Assembly (NCBI GenBank): GCA_035306605.1
Contig: DATGNR010000004.1
Strand: one strand, 5' to 3'
Source of the DNA: Xanthomarina sp035306605
GTDB lineage: Bacteria; Bacteroidota; Bacteroidia; Flavobacteriales; Flavobacteriaceae
Length of the DNA stretch: 64,000 nucleotides
Part shown: in pieces, positions 8,891 to 18,067 of the stretch
Layout: each line of letters begins with the position of its first letter
Position numbering within the stretch: position 1 is the first letter of the stretch
Program-made: the position numbers and the translations under genes
The notes under the pieces: model-generated
Told to the model about the DNA's origin: nothing
Databases searched by the model: none
Seen by the model: only the letters and a program-made list of their open reading frames with translations

Positions 8891-8917
8891 TTTATATAAA
8901 AAAATTAAAAAAGCCGG

Positions 8918-8925
8918 CAAATCTA
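8918..8925 (-). promoter_or_regulatory. Putative -7 element for the 2OG oxygenase
   Basis: On the minus strand this reads TAgaTTTG, matching TAnnTTTG. It lies 27 bases upstream of ATG 8890 and back-to-back with the queD promoter, supporting the shorter start. Confidence 0.5.
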
Positions 8926-8956
8926 ATCTAAAAATCAATTGCTTTTACAAAACGCC

Positions 8957-8964
8957 TATCTTTG
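8957..8964 (+). promoter_or_regulatory. Putative -7 element for queD
   Basis: TAtcTTTG followed by GCAGG matches the Bacteroidota -7 consensus and lies 20 bases before the queD ATG. Confidence 0.6.
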
Positions 8965-8984
8965 CAGGTATAATAAAGTTTACA

Positions 8985-9434
8985 ATGAGTAAAATTAGAA
9001 TCACAAAACAGTTTTCTTTCGAAACGGGTCACGCACTTTATGGCTACGATGGAAAGTGTAAGAATGTACATGGACACAGTTATAAATTGTCCGTAACAGT
9101 AATTGGAACACCAATATCAGATAAAGATAACGTTAAATACGGGATGGTTATTGATTTTGGTGATCTAAAAAAAATAGTAAAAACTGAAATCGTTGATGTT
9201 TTTGATCATGCTACTGTTTTTAATAAAAATACACCACACGTAGAATTAGCTAAAGAGCTTGCAGATAGAGATCATAGCGTGCTTTTAGTGGATTATCAGC
9301 CTACTAGTGAAATGATGGTTATTGATTTTGCTGAGAAAATTAAAAAACAATTACCAGATCATATTTCCTTATTTTCTCTAAGGCTACAGGAAACTGATAC
9401 TAGTTTTGCAGAATGGTATGCTTCTGACAATTAG
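8985..9434 (+). CDS. queD: 6-carboxytetrahydropterin synthase
   Basis: A 149-residue PTPS/QueD-family enzyme that turns dihydroneopterin triphosphate into 6-carboxytetrahydropterin, the second step toward queuosine and other 7-deazapurines. Zinc ligands are His16 (FETGHAL), His29 and His31 (NVHGHSY), and the catalytic cysteine is Cys25 in GKCKNVHGH, the spacing of true QueD. The C-terminal LRLQETDTSFAEWY holds the conserved pterin-binding Glu. queC, queE and queF are not in the window. Own promoter; divergent from the oxygenase gene. Confidence 0.9.
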   Translation: MSKIRITKQFSFETGHALYGYDGKCKNVHGHSYKLSVTVIGTPISDKDNVKYGMVIDFGDLKKIVKTEIVDVFDHATVFNKNTPHVELAKELADRDHSVLLVDYQPTSEMMVIDFAEKIKKQLPDHISLFSLRLQETDTSFAEWYASDN

Positions 9435-9515
9435 TTTTTAAGCTGAAGTATCTGTTGGATAGCTATTCCAATAGTTCATTCGTTAAATCGAGGCTAATTT
9501 ATTTATATTTACTTC

Positions 9516-10268
9516 ATGAATATTCCCAAAGGAAAAAAAATTTATTTCGCTTCCGATAATCACCTTGGAGCACCAACACCAGAACAATCTCTTCCTCGTG
9601 AAAAGAAATTTGTTTCTTGGTTAGATGATGTAAAACAAGATGCTGCTGCCATTTTTTTGATGGGAGACATGTTCGATTTTTGGTTTGAATATAAAACAGT
9701 GGTTCCAAAAGGGTTTACTAGAACCCTAGGTAAATTGGCAGAAATTAGCGATTCAGGAATTCCTATATATTACTTTGTTGGTAATCATGATCTTTGGATG
9801 AATGGTTATTTTGAAGAAGAATTGAATATACCTGTGTATCACCATCCGAAAGAATTCACTTTTAATGATAAGACCTTTTTCATTGGTCATGGCGATGGTT
9901 TAGGCCCGGGCGATAAAGGTTATAAACGTATGAAAAAAGTATTTACTAATCCACTTAGTAAATGGTTATTTCGTTGGTTACACCCAGATTTAGGTGTGAA
10001 GTTAGCCCAATATATGTCGGTTAAAAACAAACTGATTTCAGGAGATGAAGATGCTAAGTTCTTAGGGGAGGATAATGAGTGGTTGGTTCAATATTGCAAG
10101 AAAAAGCAAGAGGAAAAACATAGGGATTACTATGTGTTTGGCCACAGACATTTACCTTTGAATATTAACATAAGTGAAACATCTAAATACATCAATCTAG
10201 GCGATTGGATACACTATTATACTTATGGTGTTTTTGATGGGGAAACAATGGAGCTAAAGGAATATTAA
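9516..10268 (+). CDS. lpxH: UDP-2,3-diacylglucosamine diphosphatase
   Basis: A 250-residue calcineurin-like phosphoesterase that hydrolyses UDP-2,3-diacylglucosamine to lipid X in lipid A synthesis at the inner membrane. The metal-binding motifs are in order: FASDNHLG (Asp14, His16), LMGDMFDFWFE near 46-56, VGNHDLWM near 88-95, GHGDGLGPGD near 124 and VFGHRHLPL near 206-214. The DFWFE and GDxxD pattern matches LpxH. It is separate from other lipid A genes here. A weak -7 like TAtaTTTA lies just upstream. Confidence 0.9.
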   Translation: MNIPKGKKIYFASDNHLGAPTPEQSLPREKKFVSWLDDVKQDAAAIFLMGDMFDFWFEYKTVVPKGFTRTLGKLAEISDSGIPIYYFVGNHDLWMNGYFEEELNIPVYHHPKEFTFNDKTFFIGHGDGLGPGDKGYKRMKKVFTNPLSKWLFRWLHPDLGVKLAQYMSVKNKLISGDEDAKFLGEDNEWLVQYCKKKQEEKHRDYYVFGHRHLPLNINISETSKYINLGDWIHYYTYGVFDGETMELKEY

Positions 10269-10332
10269 TTTGTTTTTCACTATATAACATCACATAGATG
10301 TATATCTTTTTAAAGAAATTTTAAACAAACAA

Positions 10333-11610
10333 CTAGTTGGAATTTTCATGATCTTCAATATCCTTTGTTAAATCTAATTTTCTAAACGAAGGCGATACAA
10401 TTCCGGTAGTAATTACTGTAATTAATGTCATAGTTCCACCAAAAACAACCGCAGTTACAGTTCCTAATAATTTAGCTGCAACCCCACTTTCAAAAGCACC
10501 AAGTTCATTTGAAGAGCCAACAAACATAGAGTTTACTGAAGATACTCTTCCTCGCATATGATCTGGAGTTTTTATTTGTAAAATAGTCTGACGAATAACC
10601 ATAGAAACACCATCTGTAACACCACTAAAAAACAAGGCCACAACACTCACCCAAAAAATGGAAGAAAGTCCGAAAATAATTATACAGACTCCAAATCCGA
10701 AAATAGCTCCTAGCAATTTCATTCCTGCATTTTTACTTATTGGAATGTAAGCGGTAATCAACATAGTTAAAAAGGCTCCAACTGCTGGAGCGGCTCTTAA
10801 AACACCAAAACCTTCGCTTCCAACTTTTAAAATGTCTTGTGCAAAGATGGGTAAAAGTGCAATGGCTCCACCAAAAAGGACCGCAACCATATCCAATGTT
10901 AATGCACCAAGGATAGCTTTGGTTTTAAATACAAAAGTTAAACCTTCTTTTAAGCTTTGTAATACTGGCTCGCCAATTTTAGGATTTAAAATTGGCTTCT
11001 TTTTTATTTGAGTTAATACAATTAAGGAAAACATTACAAAAGCAAACACAACACTTAATGACCAATGTACGCCAATAACACTGATTAAAATACCTGCGGT
11101 TGCAGGGCCCAATACAGATGCCATTTGCCAGGTTGAACTACTCCAGGTAGCAGCATTTGGATAAATTTTCTTCGGAACAATTAATGCAATTAGTGAAAAA
11201 ATGGTTGGTCCGAAAAAAGACCGTAGAAATCCTCCAAAAAACACTAAGGCATAGATGCAATATAAAATGGTATTTGTGGACCAATCACTAACAATCCTTG
11301 GCCAAGTAAGTAAAAACAAGCCGAAACTAATTAATGAAAATAAGGCAATACAGAGAGCTAAGAGATTACGTTTTTCTCGTTGATCTACTATATGTCCCGC
11401 AAATAAAGCCATAGTAAAGGCCGGAATTATTTCCATAAGCCCAATAATACCAAGTGACAATGGGTTTTTTGTGATACTGTATACCTGCCATTCAATAATA
11501 ATAAATTGCATGGACCAAGCAAAAACCAAGGCAAAACGTAGCAGTAGAAAAATATTAAATTCCTTAATTCTTAAAGCCGCGTACGGATCTCTTTTATTGG
11601 GGTTTTTCAT
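10333..11610 (-). CDS. MFS transporter (EntS/MFS_3-like)
   Basis: A 425-residue, twelve-helix major facilitator. It begins KRDPYAALRIKEFNIFLLLR and has VDQREKRNLLALC in the first cytoplasmic loop, a form of the MFS motif A found in the enterobactin exporter EntS/MFS_3 group. DHMRGRVSSVNSMFVGSSNE in the C-terminal half is also typical. The cargo is unknown. I start at ATG 11610; the in-frame TTG 18 bases upstream adds nothing conserved. It follows recJ on the same strand by 57 bases. Confidence 0.87.
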   Translation of the reverse strand: MKNPNKRDPYAALRIKEFNIFLLLRFALVFAWSMQFIIIEWQVYSITKNPLSLGIIGLMEIIPAFTMALFAGHIVDQREKRNLLALCIALFSLISFGLFLLTWPRIVSDWSTNTILYCIYALVFFGGFLRSFFGPTIFSLIALIVPKKIYPNAATWSSSTWQMASVLGPATAGILISVIGVHWSLSVVFAFVMFSLIVLTQIKKKPILNPKIGEPVLQSLKEGLTFVFKTKAILGALTLDMVAVLFGGAIALLPIFAQDILKVGSEGFGVLRAAPAVGAFLTMLITAYIPISKNAGMKLLGAIFGFGVCIIIFGLSSIFWVSVVALFFSGVTDGVSMVIRQTILQIKTPDHMRGRVSSVNSMFVGSSNELGAFESGVAAKLLGTVTAVVFGGTMTLITVITTGIVSPSFRKLDLTKDIEDHENSN

Positions 11611-11667
11611 ATGGTCCAAGCTTTTCAATCTTGAATGTTTAGATTGAAGTTTAATATCGAACGTATA

Positions 11668-13359
11668 TTATTCTCTAATATCTCTTAACTTCAATTGCAG
11701 TGATGTTCTGCCTTGCCAATGATTTTCGTCAATTGAATATACGGCCTTAAAAGGTTTCTTGTTTGAGATTATGGGGAGTTTTTCACCCAAACCAAAACCA
11801 ATACAGACCAAGTTTTCAGCCCCTGTTTGTGTGGCTGTAAGTCGTAAGTGCTTGTCGTCTTCTCCAACACATTTCCCATATCCGGTATCTCTAATGTTTT
11901 CAGACATAAAAATAGGAGTCATATTTCCTGGTCCAAAGGGAGCGAACTGATTAATAATCCGCCATAATTTATCATTTACTTGATGTAAGTCTATCGTCAA
12001 ATCAACCTTAATTTCTGGAAGGAGTAAGTGTTTCTCAATGCTGCGCGATACTTCATCTTCAAAAGCTTGTTTAAAAGCTTCGTAGTTTTCTTCTTTTAAA
12101 GTTAATCCAGCAGCATATTTATGTCCGCCAAATTGTTCAATATGTTCACTACATGCTTCCAAGGCATTGTATACGTCGAATCCAGAAACAGATCGTGCCG
12201 ATGCAGCAAGTCTGTCGCCGCTTTTTGTAAATACCAAAGTCGGTCTGTAATAAGTTTCAATTAATCTAGATGCCACAATTCCAATCACACCTTTATGCCA
12301 ACTTTCATGGTATACAACGGTTGTATAGCCCTCATGCTCTTGATTGTTTTCTATTTGCTGTAAAGCTTCTTCTGTAATGCGTTTGTCGGCTTCACGCCTG
12401 TCTGTGTTAAAAGCTTCAATTTCTTGAGCATAAGTTTGGGCTAAATCAAAATCGGTTTCGCTTAGTAAAGTCACGGCATAATTACCATGCTTCATACGCC
12501 CTGCAGCATTGATTCTTGGCGCAACGATAAAAACAACATCCGTAATGCTTAGGGTTTCTTTTTTTACCTGTTCTATAATGGCTTTAATGCCGGGCCTTGG
12601 ATTGGTATTTATTACTTGCAATCCGAAATAAGCTAAAACCCTGTTTTCTCCTACAATGGGTACAATATCAGCTCCAATGGCTGTGGCAACTAAGTCTAAA
12701 TATTCAATTAGCACGTCAACTGCTTGTCCTTCTCGTGAAGCCAAAGCTTGAATGAGTTTAAATCCAACACCGCAACCACATAGTTCTTTAAATGGGTAAT
12801 TACAATCGTCTCGTTTTGGATCTAAAACTGCAATAGCCTTTGGAAGGTCATTTCCTGGTCTATGATGGTCGCAAATAATAAAATCAATGCCTTTTTCTTT
12901 AGCATAAGCAACTTTGTCAATAGCTTTTACACCACAATCTAAGGCAATTATTAGAGTGAAATCATTGTCGTGCGCAAAGTCGATTCCTTTGATAGATACG
13001 CCGTAACCTTCGTCGTACCTATCAGGGATGTAGGTGGCAACTTGTTCTGTTCTGGTTTTTAAATAGGTTGCCATTAAAGCAACTGAAGATGTGCCGTCTA
13101 CATCGTAATCTCCAAATACCAAAATATTTTCTTTGCTTGATATAGCTTGTTCAATTCTTGCCACTGCTTTATCCATGTCTTTCATTAGAAATGGATCGTG
13201 TAAATGTTCTAAGCTTGGTCTGAAAAATGTTTTGGCATCTTCATAAGTTTCAATACCACGTTGTAACAATAAAGTGGCAACAACCTCATCAACTTGAAGT
13301 GCTTTCTTTAATGAAATGAGTTTATCTGCCTCAGGTTTGGGTTTAATGGTCCAACGCAT
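11668..13359 (-). CDS. recJ: Single-stranded-DNA-specific exonuclease RecJ
   Basis: A 563-residue DHH-family 5'-3' exonuclease acting in RecF-pathway recombination, base excision and mismatch repair. Motif I is VFGDYDVDGTSS near 80-91, the DHH motif ICDHHRPG near 163-170, and the DHHA1 domain has FGGHKYAAGLTL near 410. The C-terminal OB fold ends TSLQLKLRDIRE. Length matches the RecJ family. It sits in a minus-strand run and may share a message with the MFS gene downstream. Confidence 0.95.
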   Translation of the reverse strand: MRWTIKPKPEADKLISLKKALQVDEVVATLLLQRGIETYEDAKTFFRPSLEHLHDPFLMKDMDKAVARIEQAISSKENILVFGDYDVDGTSSVALMATYLKTRTEQVATYIPDRYDEGYGVSIKGIDFAHDNDFTLIIALDCGVKAIDKVAYAKEKGIDFIICDHHRPGNDLPKAIAVLDPKRDDCNYPFKELCGCGVGFKLIQALASREGQAVDVLIEYLDLVATAIGADIVPIVGENRVLAYFGLQVINTNPRPGIKAIIEQVKKETLSITDVVFIVAPRINAAGRMKHGNYAVTLLSETDFDLAQTYAQEIEAFNTDRREADKRITEEALQQIENNQEHEGYTTVVYHESWHKGVIGIVASRLIETYYRPTLVFTKSGDRLAASARSVSGFDVYNALEACSEHIEQFGGHKYAAGLTLKEENYEAFKQAFEDEVSRSIEKHLLLPEIKVDLTIDLHQVNDKLWRIINQFAPFGPGNMTPIFMSENIRDTGYGKCVGEDDKHLRLTATQTGAENLVCIGFGLGEKLPIISNKKPFKAVYSIDENHWQGRTSLQLKLRDIRE

Positions 13360-13452
13360 AGAAAAAATTAAATTGTAAGTGCATAAAACACCTAAAGCAA
13401 TAAGAAAGCTTTAAGTACGTATAAAATTAATCCACTCTTAACACTATAAACG

Positions 13453-13875
13453 CTATTTATTATGGTAGTGTATAGATGTTTTTACATTTGCAAATTTGCG
13501 AAACATCTCCATCACACCACAGTATTTTTCAATAGATAAATCCACAGCTTTTTTAATTTTCTTTTCGTCTAAATCTTCTCCATAGAAGTGGTATTCTAAC
13601 GAAACTGTGTGGTAATATTTAGGGTGTTCTTCGGTTAGTTCTCCATAGGCGTCCATTCTAAAATCAGAAATTTTTACTTTCATTTTATCTAAAACAGATA
13701 CCACATCTAAACCAGAACAACCTGCTAAGGAGGAAAGCATCATAGCCTTTGGACTTAAACCGGAATTATGACCTCCATGTTCAGGACTTGTGTCCATTAA
13801 AACTGTTTTACCATTCGGGTTATCAGATTCAAATTGCATGTTGCCTTTCCAGTGTGTCGTTACTTTATTTGTCAT
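13453..13875 (-). CDS. OsmC family peroxiredoxin-like protein
   Basis: A 140-residue OsmC/Ohr fold protein. It carries the two reactive cysteines expected for thiol-dependent peroxide reduction: Cys53 in SSLAGCSGLDVV and Cys119 in IEKYCGVMEMF. HGGHNSGLSPKAMM before Cys53 is the typical OsmC approach region. Cytosolic, no signal. It is likely a YhfA-type OsmC and not Ohr. The 229-base gap between it and the next gene contains no reading frame I can support. Confidence 0.88.
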   Translation of the reverse strand: MTNKVTTHWKGNMQFESDNPNGKTVLMDTSPEHGGHNSGLSPKAMMLSSLAGCSGLDVVSVLDKMKVKISDFRMDAYGELTEEHPKYYHTVSLEYHFYGEDLDEKKIKKAVDLSIEKYCGVMEMFRKFANVKTSIHYHNK

Positions 13876-14104
13876 CTTTTTAAATTTAAGTTATGAGTTG
13901 CTAAAACACTTAAAGTTATTGCTCTAAATTTTAAATACTTATAATTTTAAAGAGCTTTAAGTCGTGTTTTCATCAAAAATACCAATAAATATTAAACTTT
14001 ACTATTGAATTAGCTGTTAAGAAAGGGAAGATTTAGGAAGAATAATTAGTGTGAAATAATCGGCCAAAGTTTGATTTATTCACTAGGGGCTTTTGGGAAT
14101 AGCC

Positions 14105-14677
14105 TTATTTTAAAATTGTAGCAATCCTTTTTTGTAGCTCAGGCAAAACTTCTTTTTCAAACCAAGGGTTTTTAGATAACCAAAACCGATTTCTTGGAGA
14201 AGGATGTGGTAAGGGCAAATAAAAAGGCAAATACTCCTTGTAGTTAGCTACGGTTTCTGTTAAGGTTCTTTTTGCTTTTTCTTTTAGGTAATATTTTTGC
14301 GAATACATACCAATTAAAATAATCAACTCGACATTTGGCATCTGATTCAATAATTCTTGATGCCATTGTGGAGCACATTCTGGTCTTGGAGGTAGATCGC
14401 CCGATTTTCCCTTTCCTGGATAGCAGAAACCCATTGGAACTAAGGCTATTTTAGATGCGTCGTAGAAATCCTTATCAGTGATATTTAACCACTTTCTTAA
14501 CTGATTGCCGCTTGGGTCATCCCAAGGAACACCTGTTTTATGGACTTTTAGTCCTGGAGCTTGACCAATAATAATGATTTTAGAATCGGGATGTGCTGAA
14601 ACAATTGGTCTTGGTCCAAGAGGAAGGTGTTCCTTGCAGATGGTACATTTTCTTATGTTTCGTAACAATTCTTTCAT
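14105..14677 (-). CDS. Uracil-DNA glycosylase family protein
   Basis: A 190-residue protein of the UDG superfamily, likely a family 4/5-like or related DNA repair glycosylase. IIIIGQAPGLKVHKTGVPW near 35-53 corresponds to motif 1 (GQAPG), and HPSPRNRFW near 165 to motif 2. Four cysteines are spaced as for an iron-sulfur cluster: Cys11 and Cys14 (CTIC), then FCYPGKG and PECAPQW near 87 and 99. Family 4 enzymes use such a cluster. Substrate preference cannot be told. It follows rsmI by 40 bases on the same strand. Confidence 0.85.
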   Translation of the reverse strand: MKELLRNIRKCTICKEHLPLGPRPIVSAHPDSKIIIIGQAPGLKVHKTGVPWDDPSGNQLRKWLNITDKDFYDASKIALVPMGFCYPGKGKSGDLPPRPECAPQWHQELLNQMPNVELIILIGMYSQKYYLKEKAKRTLTETVANYKEYLPFYLPLPHPSPRNRFWLSKNPWFEKEVLPELQKRIATILK

Positions 14678-14717
14678 TAGGTCTAATTTTGTTACTTGGA
14701 ACCAAGTTAGCGGTTAT

Positions 14718-15389
14718 TTACGGCTTTCCCCCAACCACAATTACAATTTCACCTTTTGGAGGTTTATTAGTATAGTGTTCTAATACTTCTTTTGCTGTTC
14801 CTCTAATGGTTTCTTCGTAGAGCTTACTTAATTCACGCGAAACGGAAACCGGTCTGTCATCTCCAAAATATTCGCAAAAATGGCTAAGGGTTTTAATGAG
14901 CTTATGCGGACTTTCGTAAAAAATAATAGTTCTAGTTTCTTCGGCCAATAACAAAAGTCGGGTTTGACGTCCTTTTTTAACCGGTAAAAATCCTTCAAAC
15001 ACAAATTTATCGTTCGGCATTCCACTATTGACTAATGCAGGAACAAAAGCTGTAGCTCCAGGAAGACAATCTACTTCAATATTGTTTTCAATACAAGCAC
15101 GAGTAAGCAAAAAACCAGGGTCGGAAATTGCTGGTGTTCCCGCATCGCTAATTAAAGCCATGGTTACTCCATTTTTTAACTTGTTCACCAAGCCTTCAAC
15201 AGTTTTATGCTCGTTATGCATATGGTGTGATTGGGAAGGGGTTGAAATTTCAAAATGCTTTAACAGTTTTCCAGAGGTGCGTGTGTCTTCAGCCAAAATT
15301 AAATCGACTTCTTTTAAGACCTCAATAGCTCTAAAAGTCATGTCTTTTAGATTTCCTATAGGAGTTGGTACAATATAAAGTTTGCTCAT
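14718..15389 (-). CDS. rsmI: 16S rRNA (cytidine(1402)-2'-O)-methyltransferase
   Basis: A 223-residue tetrapyrrole-methylase-fold enzyme that 2'-O-methylates C1402 in the 16S decoding centre. Signatures are YIVPTPIGNLKDMTFRAIEV at the start, LAEDTRTSGKLLKHF near 33-47, ISDAGTPAISDPG near 80-92 and FYESPHKL near 153. At 223 residues it lacks the C-terminal extension of the E. coli enzyme (about 286), common in Bacteroidota. Same-strand neighbours are the glycosylase-like gene and an unknown gene. Confidence 0.93.
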   Translation of the reverse strand: MSKLYIVPTPIGNLKDMTFRAIEVLKEVDLILAEDTRTSGKLLKHFEISTPSQSHHMHNEHKTVEGLVNKLKNGVTMALISDAGTPAISDPGFLLTRACIENNIEVDCLPGATAFVPALVNSGMPNDKFVFEGFLPVKKGRQTRLLLLAEETRTIIFYESPHKLIKTLSHFCEYFGDDRPVSVSRELSKLYEETIRGTAKEVLEHYTNKPPKGEIVIVVGGKP

Positions 15390-15414
15390 AAATTTTTCCT
15401 AGGAAGATGGGAGT

Positions 15415-16155
15415 CTAATTAAATCTGCTTTCAAGAATTTCCATGAAACGAGTTTCGAACTCTTCCTTGTCTTTCCAATTATTATAATCTGGTTTAACCA
15501 CATTCTGAATGAGGTTTGCCGCTTCTTCAAATGAAGATGAGGTGTTGATTTGAGAAATAACTCTATTATAGTCTGTGGTTTCACCATTGAAGAGGTGTTT
15601 AATAAACGCTAATTTATCGTTTAAACCAATATGCAATCCGCCACTTTTAAGTTTATCGTTTAATGATTTCTTTTGGGTGTCTATTTTGTTTTCACTAGTT
15701 ACAGGTTCAAATTCAGGTATTTGATCAAATCCAGCCGTAATGACATCAAAATCGTCCTGATAAGTTTCCTTTTCAGCCGTTGCTTTTTCAAAAAGAATAT
15801 CTACTTGTTGTGCTTCTTGTGGCATTTGTGCTACCATGTCTTTTATTTTCTCAATGGCAGGCTCCATAATATCTTCTTGTTCGTTCTCGTCTACGTTTAC
15901 ATAAGTTTTGTCTTCAAACTCTATAGTGTCACTTACTTTGTTATTAAATGCCATATCCAACATCCCAAAGAATGAAGAATCACTGCCAATAGTAGGTAGG
16001 TCTTTTTCAAAATTCTCTTTTGCAAACTTTAAAACAGTTAGTTTTTCGTACAGCGCAGCAACCTCTTTATGCATTTTATCTATATTGTCTTGGCCTTTTA
16101 ACTTCAGAATTCGGTGAGCAATGCTCATTAATTCAGCTTCAAGTTTCTTTTTCAT
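15415..16155 (-). CDS. Conserved-looking hypothetical protein (246 aa)
   Basis: I do not recognise a family. The protein is soluble, acidic and mostly helical, with no signal peptide, membrane helix or cysteine motif. It starts MKKKLEAELMSIAHRILKLK, a likely coiled coil to about 60. The middle (about 90-160) is rich in Glu, Asp and Gln. The C-terminal 90 residues (LNDKLAFIKHLFNGETTDYN followed by RVISQINTSSSFEEA) look like a compact helical domain. It lies 25 bases before rsmI on the same strand and is divergent from tdk. It is probably real because its length, codon use and start all fit. Confidence 0.75.
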   Translation of the reverse strand: MKKKLEAELMSIAHRILKLKGQDNIDKMHKEVAALYEKLTVLKFAKENFEKDLPTIGSDSSFFGMLDMAFNNKVSDTIEFEDKTYVNVDENEQEDIMEPAIEKIKDMVAQMPQEAQQVDILFEKATAEKETYQDDFDVITAGFDQIPEFEPVTSENKIDTQKKSLNDKLKSGGLHIGLNDKLAFIKHLFNGETTDYNRVISQINTSSSFEEAANLIQNVVKPDYNNWKDKEEFETRFMEILESRFN

Positions 16156-16258
16156 AACTTTTGATATTTAATCTATTTTATGCTTGTGATTTTTAATAAA
16201 TTTACGCCACCTTTATACAAAACGAATTGTCGTTTTATTTTAGTGTTAAAATTACAAA

Positions 16259-16897
16259 ATGTTTCTCGAAAATACAGTAAATCATAAAGAACAATTTGGT
16301 TGGATTGAAGTGATCTGTGGTTCCATGTTCTCAGGAAAGACGGAAGAATTAATCCGTAGACTTAAACGTGCGCAATTTGCTAGGCAAAAAGTAGAGATTT
16401 TCAAACCCTCTATTGATATACGTTACGATGAGGATATGGTGGTTTCTCACGACTCCAATGAAATTCGTTCCACTCCAGTACCTGCGGCTGCCAATATTCC
16501 TATTTTGGCCGATGGGTGTGATGTGGTTGGTATTGACGAAGCGCAGTTTTTTGATGATGAAATAGTTCGAGTATGTAATGATTTAGCCAACAAAGGAGTT
16601 CGAGTAATTGTTGCTGGATTGGATATGGATTTTAAAGGAAACCCCTTCGGCCCTATGCCTTACCTTATGGCAACAGCAGAGTATGTAACTAAAGTTCATG
16701 CTATTTGTACAAGAACAGGAAATTTGGCACAATTCAGTTATAGAAAATCTTCAAACGACAATTTGGTTTTATTAGGGGAAGTAGACGAGTATGAACCTTT
16801 AAGCCGTGGAGCTTATTACAAAGCCATGACCGTGGATAAAGTAAGAAACATGAAGGTGAAGGATGTCGAAGAAGTGTCTCCAAAATCTGAAAAGTAA
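16259..16897 (+). CDS. tdk: Thymidine kinase
   Basis: A 212-residue type II thymidine kinase of nucleotide salvage. The P-loop is GSMFSGKTEE at 21-30, the Walker B/base motif IDEAQFFDDE near 92-101, and the lasso region VAGLDMDFKGNPFG. The usual zinc finger of two CxxC/H pairs is mostly lost: the first site reads AICTRTG with one Cys, and the second, YEPLSRGAYYK, has none. I believe this is seen in other Bacteroidota Tdk proteins. One base separates its stop from alr. Confidence 0.93.
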   Translation: MFLENTVNHKEQFGWIEVICGSMFSGKTEELIRRLKRAQFARQKVEIFKPSIDIRYDEDMVVSHDSNEIRSTPVPAAANIPILADGCDVVGIDEAQFFDDEIVRVCNDLANKGVRVIVAGLDMDFKGNPFGPMPYLMATAEYVTKVHAICTRTGNLAQFSYRKSSNDNLVLLGEVDEYEPLSRGAYYKAMTVDKVRNMKVKDVEEVSPKSEK

Positions 16898-16898
16898 C

Positions 16899-18005
16899 AT
16901 GTCTGAAACAAAAGAAACGACCCTTGAAATAGATTTAAAAGCATTACAACAAAACTTTAAATATCTAAAAACCCGAATCACCAAAGGCACCAAATTAATG
17001 GCGGTTGTAAAAGCTTATGCCTATGGTAGCGATTCTCAAGAAATTGCGGCTTATTTACAAGATTTAAATGTAGATTATTTTGCAGTAGCCTTTGCCAATG
17101 AAGGTGTTGCACTAAGAGATGCCGGAATTACTAAGCCAATTTTGGTTTTGCATCCCCAGCCAATAAATTATAAAACACTTATTGCACGTTGTTTAGAGCC
17201 AAGTTTGTACAACTTTAAAAGCTTTACTAAATTTTTAGAAGCGGCTTTAGAAGAGAAACAAAATAATTATCCAATACATATTAAATTCAATACAGGGCTT
17301 AATAGATTGGGTTTTGTTGAAACGGATATTGAAGAGATAAACAACAAGTTAAAAACAAACTCTTCGGTAAAAGTGAAATCTATTTTTTCTCATTTAGCAG
17401 CAAGCGAAGATTTAAATGAAAAGGAATTTACATTAAAACAAATAGCAGCTTTTGAGTCCATTTCAAATAGGTTTATTGATGTGGTAGGATACAAACCTAT
17501 GCTTCATTTAAGTAATACCTCGGGAATATTAAACTATCCTCAAGCGCATTTAGATATGGTTAGAAGTGGTATTGGACTTTATGGTTTTGGGAATTCCGAA
17601 ATAGAAGATGTTAACTTCACACCCATAGCGACTTTAAAATCTGTTATATCCCAAATTCATACCATTGAAAAGGGAGAAACAATTGGTTATAATAGAGCTT
17701 TTAAAAGCGAAAAATTAATGCAAACTGCAACCATTCCAATTGGTCATGCCGATGGTATTGGTAGGCAGTATGGAAACGGAAAGGGGTTTGTTACCATACA
17801 TGGAAAACCAGCTTATATTGTTGGAAACGTGTGTATGGATATGATTATGGTAGACGTAACAGATATTGCTTGTAATGAAGGGGATGAGGTTGTAATTTTT
17901 GGAAAAGAACCAAATGCTTCACAATTTGCTGAACGAGTGAATTCTATATCTTACGAGATAATTACCGCAATTTCACAACGAGTTAAACGAATGGTTATTA
18001 AATAG
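16899..18005 (+). CDS. alr: Alanine racemase
   Basis: A 368-residue PLP enzyme that makes D-alanine for peptidoglycan. The PLP lysine is Lys38 in MAVVKAYAYGSD, the second catalytic residue is the Tyr of IGYNRAF near 263, and HADGIGRQYGNGKG and VCMDMIMVDV are conserved in the C-terminal beta domain. I start at ATG 16899, one base after the tdk stop. An earlier ATG at 16863 lies inside tdk and would only add residues out of place. Coupled translation with tdk is likely. Confidence 0.95.
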   Translation: MSETKETTLEIDLKALQQNFKYLKTRITKGTKLMAVVKAYAYGSDSQEIAAYLQDLNVDYFAVAFANEGVALRDAGITKPILVLHPQPINYKTLIARCLEPSLYNFKSFTKFLEAALEEKQNNYPIHIKFNTGLNRLGFVETDIEEINNKLKTNSSVKVKSIFSHLAASEDLNEKEFTLKQIAAFESISNRFIDVVGYKPMLHLSNTSGILNYPQAHLDMVRSGIGLYGFGNSEIEDVNFTPIATLKSVISQIHTIEKGETIGYNRAFKSEKLMQTATIPIGHADGIGRQYGNGKGFVTIHGKPAYIVGNVCMDMIMVDVTDIACNEGDEVVIFGKEPNASQFAERVNSISYEIITAISQRVKRMVIK

Positions 18006-18028
18006 TTTTGGTTTTAACTTTTTTTAAT

Positions 18029-18036
18029 TAAATTCG
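18029..18036 (+). promoter_or_regulatory. Possible -7 element for mscL
   Basis: TAaaTTcG differs from TAnnTTTG at one position and lies 31 bases before the mscL ATG, in a short AT-rich gap after alr. Confidence 0.35.
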
Positions 18037-18067
18037 TGTAAATACTAACTATTAAAAACACTAAAAT

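Noticed and set aside
10269..10332. Terminator between convergent lpxH and the MFS gene
   Set aside because: No inverted repeat of useful strength in this gap.
15673..15975. 100-residue plus-strand frame rich in Tyr, Phe and Cys
   Set aside because: It lies wholly within the opposite-strand 246-residue gene and has no promoter or family signs; a shadow.
16863..16898. Longer alr start inside tdk
   Set aside because: It would add 12 residues encoded within tdk in another frame; ATG 16899 right after the tdk stop gives the usual Alr N-terminus.
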